Part shown: in pieces, positions 1-9,434 of the stretch
How the letters are laid out: every line of letters begins with the position of its first letter
How positions within the stretch are numbered: the first letter of the stretch is position 1
Assembly: GCA_905234645.1 (NCBI GenBank)
Contig: CAJOIS010000010.1
Span: forward strand, 98,216-162,215
Direction: 5' to 3'
Origin: an uncultured Bacteroidales bacterium
GTDB taxonomy: Bacteria; Bacteroidota; Bacteroidia; Bacteroidales; F082
DNA length: 64,000 nucleotides
Position numbers and translations under genes: made by a program
Notes under the pieces: model-generated
Told to the model about the DNA's origin: nothing
Seen by the model: only the letters and a program-made list of their open reading frames with translations
The model's database searches: none

Positions 1-690
1 GAAACCCATTACCACCACAAAGCACGACTTGAGCGCTGCCTTAAGACCTTGGATGAGTTTCTCAATGTCGGGGATATAACGCATGATTCTTGCGGCCTTT
101 GCGATACGCAGCGCCCTGAAAACACGTAGCGACCTAAATGAAAGGAATAGCGTGGTTTGGACGTTGGAGTCTTCAAAGAAATTGAGGAGAGAAGGAAGAG
201 CGATGATGGTGACGATGAAATCGAACTGGTTCCAATGGCTGGTCTCGCCATCGTCATCAAAAAGGAATGACAGTAAGAACTTTCTGATGGGGCCTAGCTT
301 CCGTTTTTTCTCTTTGGCTCTTTTCCTCTCGTTTTGCTTGTCTCTAAAAGCGCGGATGCGTGCTTCCTCTATGTCAACATCGTCGCCTTTTGCCGCCTTT
401 TTCTCTTTCTGTTTTTCCAAATCATACTTCCCATACCAATAGTAGCGGAATTTCTCTCTTAGCGAACTCTTTCCTGGGCCAGGCTTTGAACAGGTGATTT
501 TGACTATTGCCTCGATAAGGAAAAAGATGGTGAAGAAGGCGTCGATATAGAGGAAAATGTTGTACTTTAGCTCATAGCCGCTCAAAAACACGAATACCGT
601 ACTGAGTGCGATGGCAACGGCCATCACGACTTCGTTTGTGAAGAAGCCGAACAGCCGGTCGGCAATGCTTTTTTTTGATACGGTATTCAT
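1..690 (-). CDS. voltage-gated ion channel (ion transporter family), 3' part cut by window edge
   Basis: The first 230 residues of a longer protein are visible; the frame is open to the window edge. It has the layout of a voltage-gated cation channel. S1 lies near residues 20-38 and S2 near 45-66. A long, highly charged insert rich in Lys, Arg and Glu follows (about 90-135). S3 reads FDFIVTIIALP (about 157-167). S4 carries regularly spaced arginines (FRSLRVFRALRIAKAARIMR, about 185-204), the voltage-sensor signature. The S4-S5 linker and start of S5 run into the edge, so the pore and selectivity filter are not seen. The ATG at 690 follows a good promoter. Ion selectivity cannot be told; Na+ or K+ channels of this superfamily both fit. 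The charged insert between S2 and S3 is longer than usual. Confidence 0.8.
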   Translation of the reverse strand, partial: MNTVSKKSIADRLFGFFTNEVVMAVAIALSTVFVFLSGYELKYNIFLYIDAFFTIFFLIEAIVKITCSKPGPGKSSLREKFRYYWYGKYDLEKQKEKKAAKGDDVDIEEARIRAFRDKQNERKRAKEKKRKLGPIRKFLLSFLFDDDGETSHWNQFDFIVTIIALPSLLNFFEDSNVQTTLFLSFRSLRVFRALRIAKAARIMRYIPDIEKLIQGLKAALKSCFVVVMGF

Positions 691-721
691 TTCTTTATCA
701 GATAGCTTCGTGTGAGCAATA

Positions 722-752
722 GGCCCTCGTAAAGGCGAGGGCGTCTTTTTAG
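722..752. terminator. hairpin with T-run between divergent genes
   Basis: CCCTCG and CGAGGG flank a short loop and are followed on the plus strand by TCTTTTT. It lies in the 5' leader of the minus-strand channel gene, so its role is unclear; it could be a remnant or a leader hairpin. Confidence 0.35.
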
Positions 753-756
753 GCTA

Positions 757-764
757 CAAAGGTA
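757..764 (-). promoter_or_regulatory. Bacteroidota -7 box TACCTTTG, ion channel gene
   Basis: A perfect TAnnTTTG box with a TTTG about 22 bp upstream; it drives the channel gene starting at 690. Confidence 0.6.
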
Positions 765-827
765 CGACTTTTCCTGCGAACTTTATCAAAAAATCACCTA
801 GTTTCGCTTAACACACCAAATTAGTTG

Positions 828-835
828 TATATTTG
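828..835 (+). promoter_or_regulatory. -7 box TATATTTG, gene at 899
   Basis: It matches TAnnTTTG and lies 63 bp upstream of the ATG at 899, which is itself preceded by an unusually good purine-rich ribosome site (GGGAGG). Confidence 0.55.
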
Positions 836-898
836 TTGCAACTTTTATGTCAAATCTATTATTGAAGTTGCGCCCGACACGTATTTAGGGAGGATAAG

Positions 899-1795
899 AT
901 GAAAAAGTATTTATTGGTTCTATTCGCAATGATTTGCCTTGTCACAACCGCGAAGGCTCAAACTTACATTGGTAATATGAGCGATGAGTTAATAGGGGTT
1001 GTTCCAAGTTATTTTAGTTCATCGGGACATCCTTATTTGCTTTACTATTTTGAAAATTATGATGAAAGTGAGGGTATCAGCGTTTACCAAAGTGATTTTA
1101 TGACACATTTGGCGGATGTTAGCTTTGGCGATGACGAAATCGAGGAGGTTGAGTTTATCGATTTGGACATCTTTACTAGTGAGATCGATATTCTTCTGAC
1201 GCAAAACCTTTTCAACGACGACGATTACTTTGAGTATTTTGCAAACGAAAGGGAACTGGTAACGTATTACGATACGGTTTGGTATTGGGATTATGATTAT
1301 GATTCTTTAATGTACGAAGCGTATACGTATGAATCATACCAGATTACCGGCATTTCTGTGAAATCCACCAACGGCAGCACGATATGGTCATATTCGCCTG
1401 GAAACGGAGAGACATGCAGCTTTGAAGCACTCATCAAGTTTGATGGCAATTTTTACTTTCTTGTCAGGACGTATGATGACAATGGCGACCGTGTCTATCG
1501 TCTCTATTTGATTAGACAAAGCCAAGGTGTTGCCGAGGTGAAAACCGGCTTCCCGATGACGGCATTCCCAACCTTGACTACCCGCGACCAGCAAATCACG
1601 GTTGAGTTGGGTGAAGGCAATAACGCCAGGGAAATCACCGTGGTCAATGAATTGGGCCAGGTCGTCAAGCGCGTGCCTGTGCAAGAAGGTCAGCGCGAGG
1701 TCGTCATTCCTGCACGAGACCTGAGCACCGGCCTCAATGTGCTAAGTGCCCGCACGAAGCAAGGAAAAGGCAGCTGCAAGATTATTGTGCGATAA
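899..1795 (+). CDS. secreted protein of unknown function with T9SS-like C-terminal domain
   Basis: 298 aa. Residues 1-20 form a signal peptide ending near AKA. The body (about 25-210) is acidic and very rich in Tyr and Asp, and I do not recognise a family. The last 75 residues look like a T9SS type A sorting domain: a conserved NELGQVVKRV strand, then DLSTGLNVL and a final basic IIVR. This predicts export and attachment at the cell surface. The ATG is backed by a GGGAGG ribosome site 6 bases upstream. The C-terminal part is more GC-rich than the AT-rich body, which suggests a fused sorting module. The gene stands alone and is convergent with hutU across a shared terminator. Confidence 0.65.
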   Translation: MKKYLLVLFAMICLVTTAKAQTYIGNMSDELIGVVPSYFSSSGHPYLLYYFENYDESEGISVYQSDFMTHLADVSFGDDEIEEVEFIDLDIFTSEIDILLTQNLFNDDDYFEYFANERELVTYYDTVWYWDYDYDSLMYEAYTYESYQITGISVKSTNGSTIWSYSPGNGETCSFEALIKFDGNFYFLVRTYDDNGDRVYRLYLIRQSQGVAEVKTGFPMTAFPTLTTRDQQITVELGEGNNAREITVVNELGQVVKRVPVQEGQREVVIPARDLSTGLNVLSARTKQGKGSCKIIVR

Positions 1796-1817
1796 GCTAA
1801 ATATAGCCTTAGAAATG

Positions 1818-1849
1818 AGTGAGGGCGAGCCATCTGGCTCGCCCTCACT
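1818..1849. terminator. bidirectional terminator between convergent genes
   Basis: A near-perfect 15-bp stem (GTGAGGGCGAGCCA and its complement) with a tiny loop, followed by TGTTTT on the plus strand and A-rich sequence on the other side. It serves the gene ending at 1795 and hutU ending at 1874. Confidence 0.8.
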
Positions 1850-1873
1850 GTGTTTTAATATGTAAAGACACTA

Positions 1874-3874
1874 TTAAAACAATCCGTCTAGTATCTTGTC
1901 TTCCACCAAATTCGGCATCGTGACCTTCAGTTTAGGTTCAGCCTCCATGGCGCGCTTGATGGCGAAGGTAGCACCTTCGTTGCGGGCCCAGTTGCGGCGG
2001 GCGATGCCGTTGTTGACATCCCAGTGCAGCATGCAGTGGAGTCTGCGGTCTGCGTCAGCGCTGCCGTCGAGAACCATGCCGAAGCCGCCATTGATGACTT
2101 CGCCCCAGCCTACGCCGCCGCCGTTGTGGATGCTCACCCAGGTGGCGCCACGGAAACCGTCGCCGATGACGTTCTGCACAGCCATGTCTGCGGTGAACGA
2201 CGAGCCGTCGTAGATGTTGGAAGTCTCACGGAACGGGCTGTCGGTGCCGGAAACATCGTGGTGGTCACGACCAAGGACAACAGGACCGCTCAGGCGACCG
2301 TCGGCGATGGCCTTGTTGAACTCGGCTGCAATCTTGGTGCGGCCTTCGCAGTCGGCGTAGAGGATACGGGCCTGTGAGCCCACCACCAGGTGGTTCTCCT
2401 GTGCGCCACGGATCCACTGGATATTGTCGCGCATCTGTTGTTGAATCTCTGCGGGAGCGGTGCGGGCAATGTTTTCCAACACTTCGCAGGCGATGTCGTC
2501 AGTGACGGCGAGGTCTTCAGGCTTGCCGGATGCGCACACCCAGCGGAAGGGACCGAAGCCGTAGTCGAAACACATGGGACCCATGATGTCCTGCACGTAG
2601 GATGGATAACGGAAGGTGCCGTCGGCCTTCATAATGTCGGCACCGGCGCGGCTGCTCTGTAGCAGGAAAGCGTTGCCGTAGTCGAAGAAGTACATGCCCT
2701 TGGCGGTGAGCTTGTTGATGGCGGCCACATGGCGGCGCAACGAAGCCTGCACCTTCTCCTTGAAGAGCTCGGGGTTCTCAGCCATCATGTTCTTCGATTC
2801 CTCAAACGACTGTCCGACAGGATAGTAACCGCCTGCCCACGGGTTGTGGAGCGAGGTCTGGTCGGAGCCGAGGTCGACGTGGATGTCGTGTTCGGCGGCA
2901 TATTCCCAAAGGTCCACCACATTGCCCTGGTAGGCATAGCTGCGGGCTTCTTTCTTGTTGAGACTCTCATTGACATGTTTGAACAATTCTTCAATGTTGT
3001 CATATACCTCGTCGACCCAGCCTTGCTGATAGCGTTTCTGCGTGGCAGCAGGGTTGATTTCGGCGGTGATGCTCACCACACCGGCGATGTTACCCGCCTT
3101 GGGCTGGGCGCCGCTCATGCCACCCAAACCAGCGGTGACGAACAGCTTGCCAGCCGTACTGCCACCGTGTTTGCGCGCTGCGTTGAGCACGGTGATGGTG
3201 GTGCCGTGGACGATGCCTTGGGGACCGATATACATATAGGAGCCGGCGGTCATCTGGCCGTATTGCGTCACGCCGAGGGCGTTGTAGCGCTCCCAGTCGT
3301 CGGGTTTGCTGTAGTTCGGGATCATCATGCCGTTAGTGACGACCACGCGCGGGGCATCCTTATGCGAGGGGAAGAGTCCCATCGGGTGACCGCTGTACAT
3401 GGCGAGGGTCTGGTCTTCGTCCATGTTGGCGAGGTACTGCATCACGAGGCGGTATTGTGCCCAGTTCTGGAAGATGGCGCCGTTACCGCCGTATATGATG
3501 AGCTCGTGTGGATGCTGCGCCACAGCAGGGTCGAGGTTGTTTTGGATCATCAGCATGATGGCCGCGGCCTGCTTGCACTTGGCGGGATATTCCTCAATCG
3601 GGCGGGCGTACATCTTGTAGGACGGACGGAAACGGTACATGTAGATGCGGCCGTATTTCTCCAATTCCTCTGCAAATTCGGGGGCCAAAGTGGCGTGGAA
3701 CTTGGCGGGGAAGTAACGCAAAGCGTTGCGGATGGCCAACTTCTTCTCGGCCTTCGTCAGGATGTCCTTGCGCTTGGGCGCATGGTTGATGGCGGTGTCA
3801 TAGGGTTTCACTTCCGGCAACTCATCGGGGATGCCTGCGAGAATTTCTTTTTGGAAATCGTTGAGTGCGTTCAT
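1874..3874 (-). CDS. hutU: urocanate hydratase
   Basis: 666 aa. Converts urocanate to 4-imidazolone-5-propionate, step two of histidine breakdown, with tightly bound NAD+ in the cytoplasm. The urocanase family is recognisable along the whole length. The GGNGAIFQNWAQYR motif lies near residue 128. The NAD-binding core GGSTAGKLFVTAGLGGMSGAQ follows. The segment with the catalytic cysteine region is FGPFRWVCASG. The C-terminal block has GRDHHDVSGTDSPFRET and WVSIHNGGGVGWGEV. It is longer than the roughly 550 aa of classical HutU and matches the longer Bacteroidota form. The histidine ammonia-lyase that makes its substrate is about 42 kb away in this window; no hutI or ftcD is adjacent. The gene is monocistronic. 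Confidence 0.97.
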   Translation of the reverse strand: MNALNDFQKEILAGIPDELPEVKPYDTAINHAPKRKDILTKAEKKLAIRNALRYFPAKFHATLAPEFAEELEKYGRIYMYRFRPSYKMYARPIEEYPAKCKQAAAIMLMIQNNLDPAVAQHPHELIIYGGNGAIFQNWAQYRLVMQYLANMDEDQTLAMYSGHPMGLFPSHKDAPRVVVTNGMMIPNYSKPDDWERYNALGVTQYGQMTAGSYMYIGPQGIVHGTTITVLNAARKHGGSTAGKLFVTAGLGGMSGAQPKAGNIAGVVSITAEINPAATQKRYQQGWVDEVYDNIEELFKHVNESLNKKEARSYAYQGNVVDLWEYAAEHDIHVDLGSDQTSLHNPWAGGYYPVGQSFEESKNMMAENPELFKEKVQASLRRHVAAINKLTAKGMYFFDYGNAFLLQSSRAGADIMKADGTFRYPSYVQDIMGPMCFDYGFGPFRWVCASGKPEDLAVTDDIACEVLENIARTAPAEIQQQMRDNIQWIRGAQENHLVVGSQARILYADCEGRTKIAAEFNKAIADGRLSGPVVLGRDHHDVSGTDSPFRETSNIYDGSSFTADMAVQNVIGDGFRGATWVSIHNGGGVGWGEVINGGFGMVLDGSADADRRLHCMLHWDVNNGIARRNWARNEGATFAIKRAMEAEPKLKVTMPNLVEDKILDGLF

Positions 3875-3908
3875 TTTATTTGATTTGTTTGTTTGCTTAA
3901 TTTGGCTG

Positions 3909-3916
3909 CAAATTTA
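3909..3916 (-). promoter_or_regulatory. -7 box TAAATTTG, hutU
   Basis: It matches TAnnTTTG, 35 bp upstream of the hutU ATG at 3874. Confidence 0.5.
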
Positions 3917-3968
3917 GGGAAAATTTCATCAATTTTCGTGATTTTGGTTATGCCGCGAAATTTTTCCT

Positions 3969-3976
3969 TATTTTTG
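3969..3976 (+). promoter_or_regulatory. -7 box TATTTTTG, FISUMP lipoprotein
   Basis: It matches TAnnTTTG, 53 bp upstream of the ATG at 4029 and divergent from the hutU promoter. Confidence 0.55.
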
Positions 3977-4028
3977 CCTTTGAACAGATGAAACACACCT
4001 TTTTTTCAATCAACAAATCCATTACACT

Positions 4029-7000
4029 ATGAAAAAGTATTTTACCATCATTGCAGGGCTGTTGTTCCTGCTTGTGTTTGCGCAGTGCAAGAAAGACGAA
4101 CCAGTAACCCCGAATGACGATAACAACAATAACGGCAAGATGGAAATCCCGGTAGGAATGAGCCATACGGACATTGTCGTGACCAATTTTGTCGAGGACG
4201 CCATTCCTGACGAGGATGGCGGATTTGAGCTTGGGAATGGAAAGATGTTGATTGCGAAAAATGCGAACAACGGAAAGTTGATATATTTCAGTATCAATTC
4301 AATTGATCGGAACGTCAAAAACACAACTGAAAACGATTGTGAGCTTAATGCTAAGGAGACAGCTATATTTATAGCTATGAGATTGCTGCCAACCAGTATG
4401 ATGGATGCACCGGACCAGTCATTGATGAACATGAAGGCCATGCTTTACGATTTGCCATGTGTGAAAAACCTTGAGACGACCATACAGACGGTGGTTGACA
4501 ACTATGGATATTTGGAAGAGGGGCAGATCAAGACATCGGTAGATGCTGTAAAGGATTATATATATGATAAATACATGTCTATCACAGGAAAGGAGATGAA
4601 AACAAACAAAGCTAGTAGCGGATTTGTGCATGAAAGTTTAAATGCTCCTTTTTTCTCGCCAGATAAAAAGCATGGGGTAAGGGTTGTTATCAATAGTTCA
4701 AATTACATAGATAATGATAATGATTTTTATGACTACTGGAAAGTCAACTGTGATGTGCAGAATTCATTAATGACCATGTGGGGTTTCTTTGAGACTAATG
4801 TCGACGGGATCAATTATATTGACGAAGACAAAATAAGGTTTCTCCCTCCGACGGGATTATCGAATTTTGTCAATCAGTTGATTAGCTTTGATGGTTTGAT
4901 GCAAATATATGACGATGCATGCAATATACTGTCCGATCCTGACTATTCACCGGAATTTGGAAAATTCGTTGTCAAGAATGTGGAGTTAGAGTTTCCTGAG
5001 AACATGAATGCGTTGAGATTCGTTGGACCGAACAGTAGCGATAAGGTTTTTGTTGCGTATATAGTTTACGACTGTTTGTATTTTGTTGATTTGAGCCTTG
5101 ATGCGCTGTTAAATCAACTGCTTGCCAATGGATATAGCATGTTAAGACCAATAGGAATTGAAGATTTGGTTCTGGGATGTGTGGCTGACGGTGAACTTGT
5201 CTCGTTCATAATGAGGGAGAAAGACAATGGTGCTGCTGGATATAGAATGATAGCAAATGCGGTATTGGAGAAAGCCACCTCGTTGATAATGGAATCCATG
5301 CAACCGGATAATTATGCTAGTACGCAGATACATAATTTAATAGACGCTATTTCTGATATTGATTTTATCACACAAGGTTTTGATTTGTTGGTGGGGGCAG
5401 CTTTCAATGGATTTGCGAATGACTTCTGTTTATCGTTCATGGCGGAGTATGAGAACCAATACTATCCAAGGCTTCTGACATACGAGGTGGAGAGCATTGG
5501 GACGAATACGGCACAATTTAAAGGGGAGGTGTTTCCTGTGCAGGGAGGCTTAAGCATTATAAAGCGTGGATTCATTTATGGAACAGAACCTATCACTACA
5601 GACTTAAATGGCGATTTGGCGTTGTGTCAAACGACCGAGGACGAATTACAGTATGACATGACTGGGCTGCAGGCATTTACCTATTATTATGTGAGATCCT
5701 ACGTTCAGCTTTCGGATGGTTCTGTCTTCCTTGGCAATGAAGTTGGGTTTGAAACTCTCTCCGCTGTTCCTATTCTGACCACCTATCCTGCAGATGAGTT
5801 TTACATCACGAGCACAACAGTCCTATTTGAAGGCAAAGTGGAAGGTGTGCCTGAGGAATCCATCTTAATGCGCGGTTTCATGTATAACACTTCTCCTCAA
5901 GTTAATATCAATCAGCCAGGTGTGATGTCGGTGGATGCCGAGGAAGGTGCTGGATTGGGAGAATTCAGTGCAATAGCAACAGGACTTACGCCAGGTACGA
6001 CCTATTATTACCTGGCATATGTGGAGTCGAATGGGGAATTCTTCCATGGGACGGAAATGAGCTTCACCACGCTGCCAAGCGGAGGTGGAGGCGGCTCCCA
6101 AGAATACGTTGACCTAGGCCTGCCGAGCGGTACTTTGTGGGCCACTTGCAATGTGGGTGCAAACACACCAGAAGAGTATGGGGATTATTTTGCTTGGGGT
6201 GAGACCCAGCCAAAGAGCACCTATAACTGGAGTACTTACCAATACAGCAACGGCAGCAATTACACGCTCACCAAATATTGCAGCAAGTCCAGTTACGGTT
6301 ACAATGGCTTCACAGATAATCTGACTACCTTGTTACCTGAGGATGATGCAGCTACGACCCAGTGGGGAAATGGTTGGCGTACGCCTACTAAAGAAGAGTG
6401 GGAAGAATTGATTGGTAATACCACTTCTACTGTAACTACAATTAACGGAGTGAAAGGGTCTCAAATTACTGGGCCAAACGGTAATAGTATCTTCCTCCCT
6501 TATGCGGGTGGTCGCGACGATAATACTCTCTTGGATGAAGGTGTTTACAGCTATTTTTGGTCAAGTTCACTTAACACTGAATATCCAGACTATTGTTGGG
6601 GCGCATATTATAATAGCAAGAATATAGATGGTCAACGTTTCAATGGCTTATCTGTCCGCCCTGTGCGTTCCACATCTCAGGCCGAATCCTATGTCGTTAA
6701 TGCCACTCCAAGCCCAATAGAAGGTGGTACAATCAATGTGACTGGCGGATCATATTATGGTGCCACCTGCACATTGACGGCCACGGCCAACGAAGGCTAC
6801 ACCTTTACCAACTGGACCGAGAACGGTTCGGTGGTTTCAACAAATGCCACATATAGCTTCACTTTAACAGGCAACAGGACGTTGGTGGCGAACTTTACCG
6901 CCAATGGGGGAGGTGGTGGCTCCTACAATGGACACGACTACGTTGATCTCGGCCTACCGAGCGGCACATTGTGGGCCACTTGCAATGTGGGTGCAAACGC

Positions 7001-7511
7001 ACCGGAAGAAAATGGAGATTATTTCGCTTGGGGCGAGACACAGATGAAAGAGAATTATGTGTGGAGTACTTATCAGCATTGTATGGGTAGTCTCAATACA
7101 TATACCAAGTATTGTAACAGTAGTATGTATGGTAATGTTGATGATTTGACCATATTGGAACCTATAGACGATGCGGCCACATCCAACTGGGGGATTGGTT
7201 GGCGTATGCCTACTCAAGCTGAATGGGAAGAGCTTCTCCAGAATACCACCAGTACCGCTACCTACTTGAACGGTGTGAGGGGTAGATACTTTACTGCGAA
7301 TAATGGTAACCGCATCTTCTTGCCTTGCGCTGGGCAATATCAAGAAGACTCTTATTATTATGACGTTGATGGCTATTATTGGTCTAGTTCTCTATACCTT
7401 AATTATGCTGGTAAGGCTTGGGGTTTATGTTTTAATCAATGGAATATAGGGATGGCATACAAATACCGTAGTTGGGGATGGTCTGTTCGTCCCGTACGTT
7501 CCACACGCTAG
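4029..7511 (+). CDS. large surface lipoprotein with two FISUMP domains and an InlB-type repeat
   Basis: 1160 aa. Residues 1-20 are a lipoprotein-type signal ending at FAQC, followed by an Asp/Asn-rich linker. Residues about 40-480 are unrecognised. Two related beta-sandwich (fibronectin-like) units follow, about 481-575 and 578-685; each has a RGF-Y motif and a TYYY strand. A Gly-rich linker leads to two FISUMP-type domains, about 692-880 and 970-1160. Each begins YVDLGLPSGTLWATCNVGAN and ends in a SVRPVRST motif. One InlB B-type repeat (about 885-957, YTFTNWTENG, RTLVANFT) separates them. That repeat is nearly identical to those of the C25 protease at 50912-54976. FISUMP domains occur in surface proteins of Fibrobacter and Bacteroidota with unknown ligand. 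I see no catalytic site and infer adhesion or binding. Confidence 0.8.
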   Translation: MKKYFTIIAGLLFLLVFAQCKKDEPVTPNDDNNNNGKMEIPVGMSHTDIVVTNFVEDAIPDEDGGFELGNGKMLIAKNANNGKLIYFSINSIDRNVKNTTENDCELNAKETAIFIAMRLLPTSMMDAPDQSLMNMKAMLYDLPCVKNLETTIQTVVDNYGYLEEGQIKTSVDAVKDYIYDKYMSITGKEMKTNKASSGFVHESLNAPFFSPDKKHGVRVVINSSNYIDNDNDFYDYWKVNCDVQNSLMTMWGFFETNVDGINYIDEDKIRFLPPTGLSNFVNQLISFDGLMQIYDDACNILSDPDYSPEFGKFVVKNVELEFPENMNALRFVGPNSSDKVFVAYIVYDCLYFVDLSLDALLNQLLANGYSMLRPIGIEDLVLGCVADGELVSFIMREKDNGAAGYRMIANAVLEKATSLIMESMQPDNYASTQIHNLIDAISDIDFITQGFDLLVGAAFNGFANDFCLSFMAEYENQYYPRLLTYEVESIGTNTAQFKGEVFPVQGGLSIIKRGFIYGTEPITTDLNGDLALCQTTEDELQYDMTGLQAFTYYYVRSYVQLSDGSVFLGNEVGFETLSAVPILTTYPADEFYITSTTVLFEGKVEGVPEESILMRGFMYNTSPQVNINQPGVMSVDAEEGAGLGEFSAIATGLTPGTTYYYLAYVESNGEFFHGTEMSFTTLPSGGGGGSQEYVDLGLPSGTLWATCNVGANTPEEYGDYFAWGETQPKSTYNWSTYQYSNGSNYTLTKYCSKSSYGYNGFTDNLTTLLPEDDAATTQWGNGWRTPTKEEWEELIGNTTSTVTTINGVKGSQITGPNGNSIFLPYAGGRDDNTLLDEGVYSYFWSSSLNTEYPDYCWGAYYNSKNIDGQRFNGLSVRPVRSTSQAESYVVNATPSPIEGGTINVTGGSYYGATCTLTATANEGYTFTNWTENGSVVSTNATYSFTLTGNRTLVANFTANGGGGGSYNGHDYVDLGLPSGTLWATCNVGANAPEENGDYFAWGETQMKENYVWSTYQHCMGSLNTYTKYCNSSMYGNVDDLTILEPIDDAATSNWGIGWRMPTQAEWEELLQNTTSTATYLNGVRGRYFTANNGNRIFLPCAGQYQEDSYYYDVDGYYWSSSLYLNYAGKAWGLCFNQWNIGMAYKYRSWGWSVRPVRSTR
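6101..7508 (+). repeat. intragenic duplication: FISUMP - InlB repeat - FISUMP
   Basis: The DNA at about 6101-6675 and 6939-7508 encodes two copies of the same domain, best conserved at their starts (YVDLGLPSGTLWATCNVG). One InlB-type unit at about 6680-6900 lies between them. Confidence 0.75.
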
Positions 7512-7535
7512 GAAAAACCTGTTTTTATAAATCCG

Positions 7536-7567
7536 GAGGGCGACTAAAAATCTTTTTTGTCGCCCTC
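7536..7567 (+). terminator. intrinsic terminator after FISUMP lipoprotein
   Basis: A GAGGGCGAC / GTCGCCCTC stem, extended by an A-run and T-run in the loop, then TTGTTTTT. Confidence 0.8.
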
Positions 7568-7610
7568 TTGTTTTTGGTGAAAAATGCCGCTGCGTTCTGC
7601 AAATTTTTCT

Positions 7611-7618
7611 TATTTTTG
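7611..7618 (+). promoter_or_regulatory. -7 box TATTTTTG, amidase gene
   Basis: It matches TAnnTTTG, 17 bp upstream of the ATG at 7635. This supports that start over the in-frame ATG at 7584, which would lie upstream of the promoter. Confidence 0.6.
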
Positions 7619-7634
7619 CTCAAATTATTCTCCA

Positions 7635-9380
7635 ATGAAACGAATCTTCCTGCTGTTAGCCATGCTGTTGTCGATGACGATGTCCTTGACGGCACAAAGC
7701 CCCGTTCAAGAATACGTCCCTGCCTTCAAATCCGCCTACCAAGCCTGCCCCGACATTCCACAAGGCCTGCTGGAGGCCATTGCCTTCACCAACACGCACT
7801 GCAACCACTTGACCGATGCCAACTACTTCAACGACGGTCCCGACGCCATGCCGCGCGCCTACGGCTTGATGGGCTTGGTGCGTGACGGCAAAGGCTATTT
7901 CCGCGAGAACCTACACCTTGTTTCAGAATTGTCGGGCATCTCGGAAACGGAGATTTTGGAGAGTCCAGACAAGAATGTGTTGGCCTACGCCAAGGCCTTC
8001 TCCCGACTGGCCAAAGAAGACAAGGCTACCGAGACAATAGACTACCTCTCTGTGATACAGCGGCTTTCGGAGTTGCCGGTAGGGGAGGAGAAGGATATCT
8101 ATCCCATGCAGTCCATGCTTTATTCGGTATGCACCTTCCTAAACGATGCCGAAAAGGCTGCGCAATACGGCTTCCCGAAATACGACATCGACCTGAAAAC
8201 GGTCTTTGTCGAACATTACGACTTGCTTACCGCCCCCGTGCTGGGTGTCACCCGTAGCCCCGACTATCCGCCGGCCATTTGGGACCCTGCTCCGGAATGC
8301 AACTGGGAACCTCGTACGAAAGAAGTAAGCGCCGTCGTCATCCACTACACGGAAGGCTCCTATGCGGGCTGCATCAGCTGGTTTAAGAACTGCGACGCCG
8401 AGGTTTCGGCCCATTATGTCATCCGCTCATCCGATGGACAGATCACGCAGATGGTACGTGAAGCCGACAAGGCTTGGCATGCTCGTACCGCCAACGGCTA
8501 TACCATCGGCATCGAACATGAAGCCTATGGCAATATCTGGAGTTTCTTCACCGAAGAGATGTACCAGTCATCGGCCAACCTGGTGCGCAGCATCTGCTCC
8601 CGATATGAGCCTATCGATGGACTCCGTACTTTTTGTCGCGACACACTGGACAATGGCACCTGCCTCAACAATGGCCTTCACGACCTAGGTGGCGAGGGTG
8701 CATGCATCAAGATCCGTGGCCACCAGCATTATCCCGACCAGTCGCACACCGACCCGGGACCCTATTGGGACTGGAATTATTATTACAAACTCATCAACGA
8801 AGGCACAACCGTCACCGTGCTTGAAGGCGAAGATGGCCGCCTCGACCACCTGAACTACGGCGACGATGAACGCAAGATATGGGTGATCCGAGGCACTGAA
8901 GAATCAAGAATCCAAATGACTTTTAGCAGCTTCAGTCTCGAAGCCGATTATGACTTCCTTTGGATTTATGACGGCGACAATGTCTATGCTCCGAAGATAG
9001 GCCGTTGGAACACACACAGCCCTCGTTCGGTGCAGGCCTCTGGCAATGTGATGTGTCTGGAGTTTCGTTCCGACTGCCTCACCACCGACACGGGTTGGGA
9101 GGCCTCATGGCATGCTGAGATGCCCTCTGTCCCAATTCCGGAAGTGGAGATTAAGGAGGGCGTGTTCCCTAACCCGATAAACGACAGCTTCACGATCAAG
9201 TCGAATCGTGAGGGCTTTACCGATGCCGTTGTCTACAATGTGTTAGGCGTTGAAATGCTGCACGTCCGTTTTTCCGATACCTTGGTTGTTGATACAAGTG
9301 ACTGGCCTTCAGGTGTCTATGTGGTGAATTATGGCGCCCCCATAGTGATGGGAACGCTGGTCAAGCTGGTGAAGCTGTAA
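7635..9380 (+). CDS. secreted N-acetylmuramoyl-L-alanine amidase with CUB-like and T9SS type A domains
   Basis: 581 aa, signal peptide 1-21 (SLTAQ). Residues about 25-150 resemble a lysozyme/transglycosylase-like fold (a Glu in LLEAIAFTNTHCNH); this part is tentative. Residues about 225-385 are an amidase_2 (PGRP-like, zinc-dependent) domain. Its likely ligands are the His in VVIHYTEG, then HYVI, IGIEHEA and GHQHYPDQSHTDPG. A CUB-like beta domain follows (about 395-495; DYDFLWIYDGDN). The type A sorting domain is about 510-581 (VFPNPINDSF, WPSGVYVV). It should be exported by the T9SS and cleave the stem peptide from peptidoglycan glycan strands, its own or a competitor's. The start is set by the -7 box at 7611. 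Confidence 0.85.
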   Translation: MKRIFLLLAMLLSMTMSLTAQSPVQEYVPAFKSAYQACPDIPQGLLEAIAFTNTHCNHLTDANYFNDGPDAMPRAYGLMGLVRDGKGYFRENLHLVSELSGISETEILESPDKNVLAYAKAFSRLAKEDKATETIDYLSVIQRLSELPVGEEKDIYPMQSMLYSVCTFLNDAEKAAQYGFPKYDIDLKTVFVEHYDLLTAPVLGVTRSPDYPPAIWDPAPECNWEPRTKEVSAVVIHYTEGSYAGCISWFKNCDAEVSAHYVIRSSDGQITQMVREADKAWHARTANGYTIGIEHEAYGNIWSFFTEEMYQSSANLVRSICSRYEPIDGLRTFCRDTLDNGTCLNNGLHDLGGEGACIKIRGHQHYPDQSHTDPGPYWDWNYYYKLINEGTTVTVLEGEDGRLDHLNYGDDERKIWVIRGTEESRIQMTFSSFSLEADYDFLWIYDGDNVYAPKIGRWNTHSPRSVQASGNVMCLEFRSDCLTTDTGWEASWHAEMPSVPIPEVEIKEGVFPNPINDSFTIKSNREGFTDAVVYNVLGVEMLHVRFSDTLVVDTSDWPSGVYVVNYGAPIVMGTLVKLVKL

Positions 9381-9434
9381 AACAGACGACAAACAATAAT
9401 AGCATTCAAATTGCGTTCATCATAGGATTTTTCC

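Noticed and set aside
2729..3883. Long plus-strand ORF of 384 aa opposite hutU
   Set aside because: It is an antisense shadow of the conserved urocanate hydratase gene; its translation is low-complexity in Val, His and Gly and matches no family.
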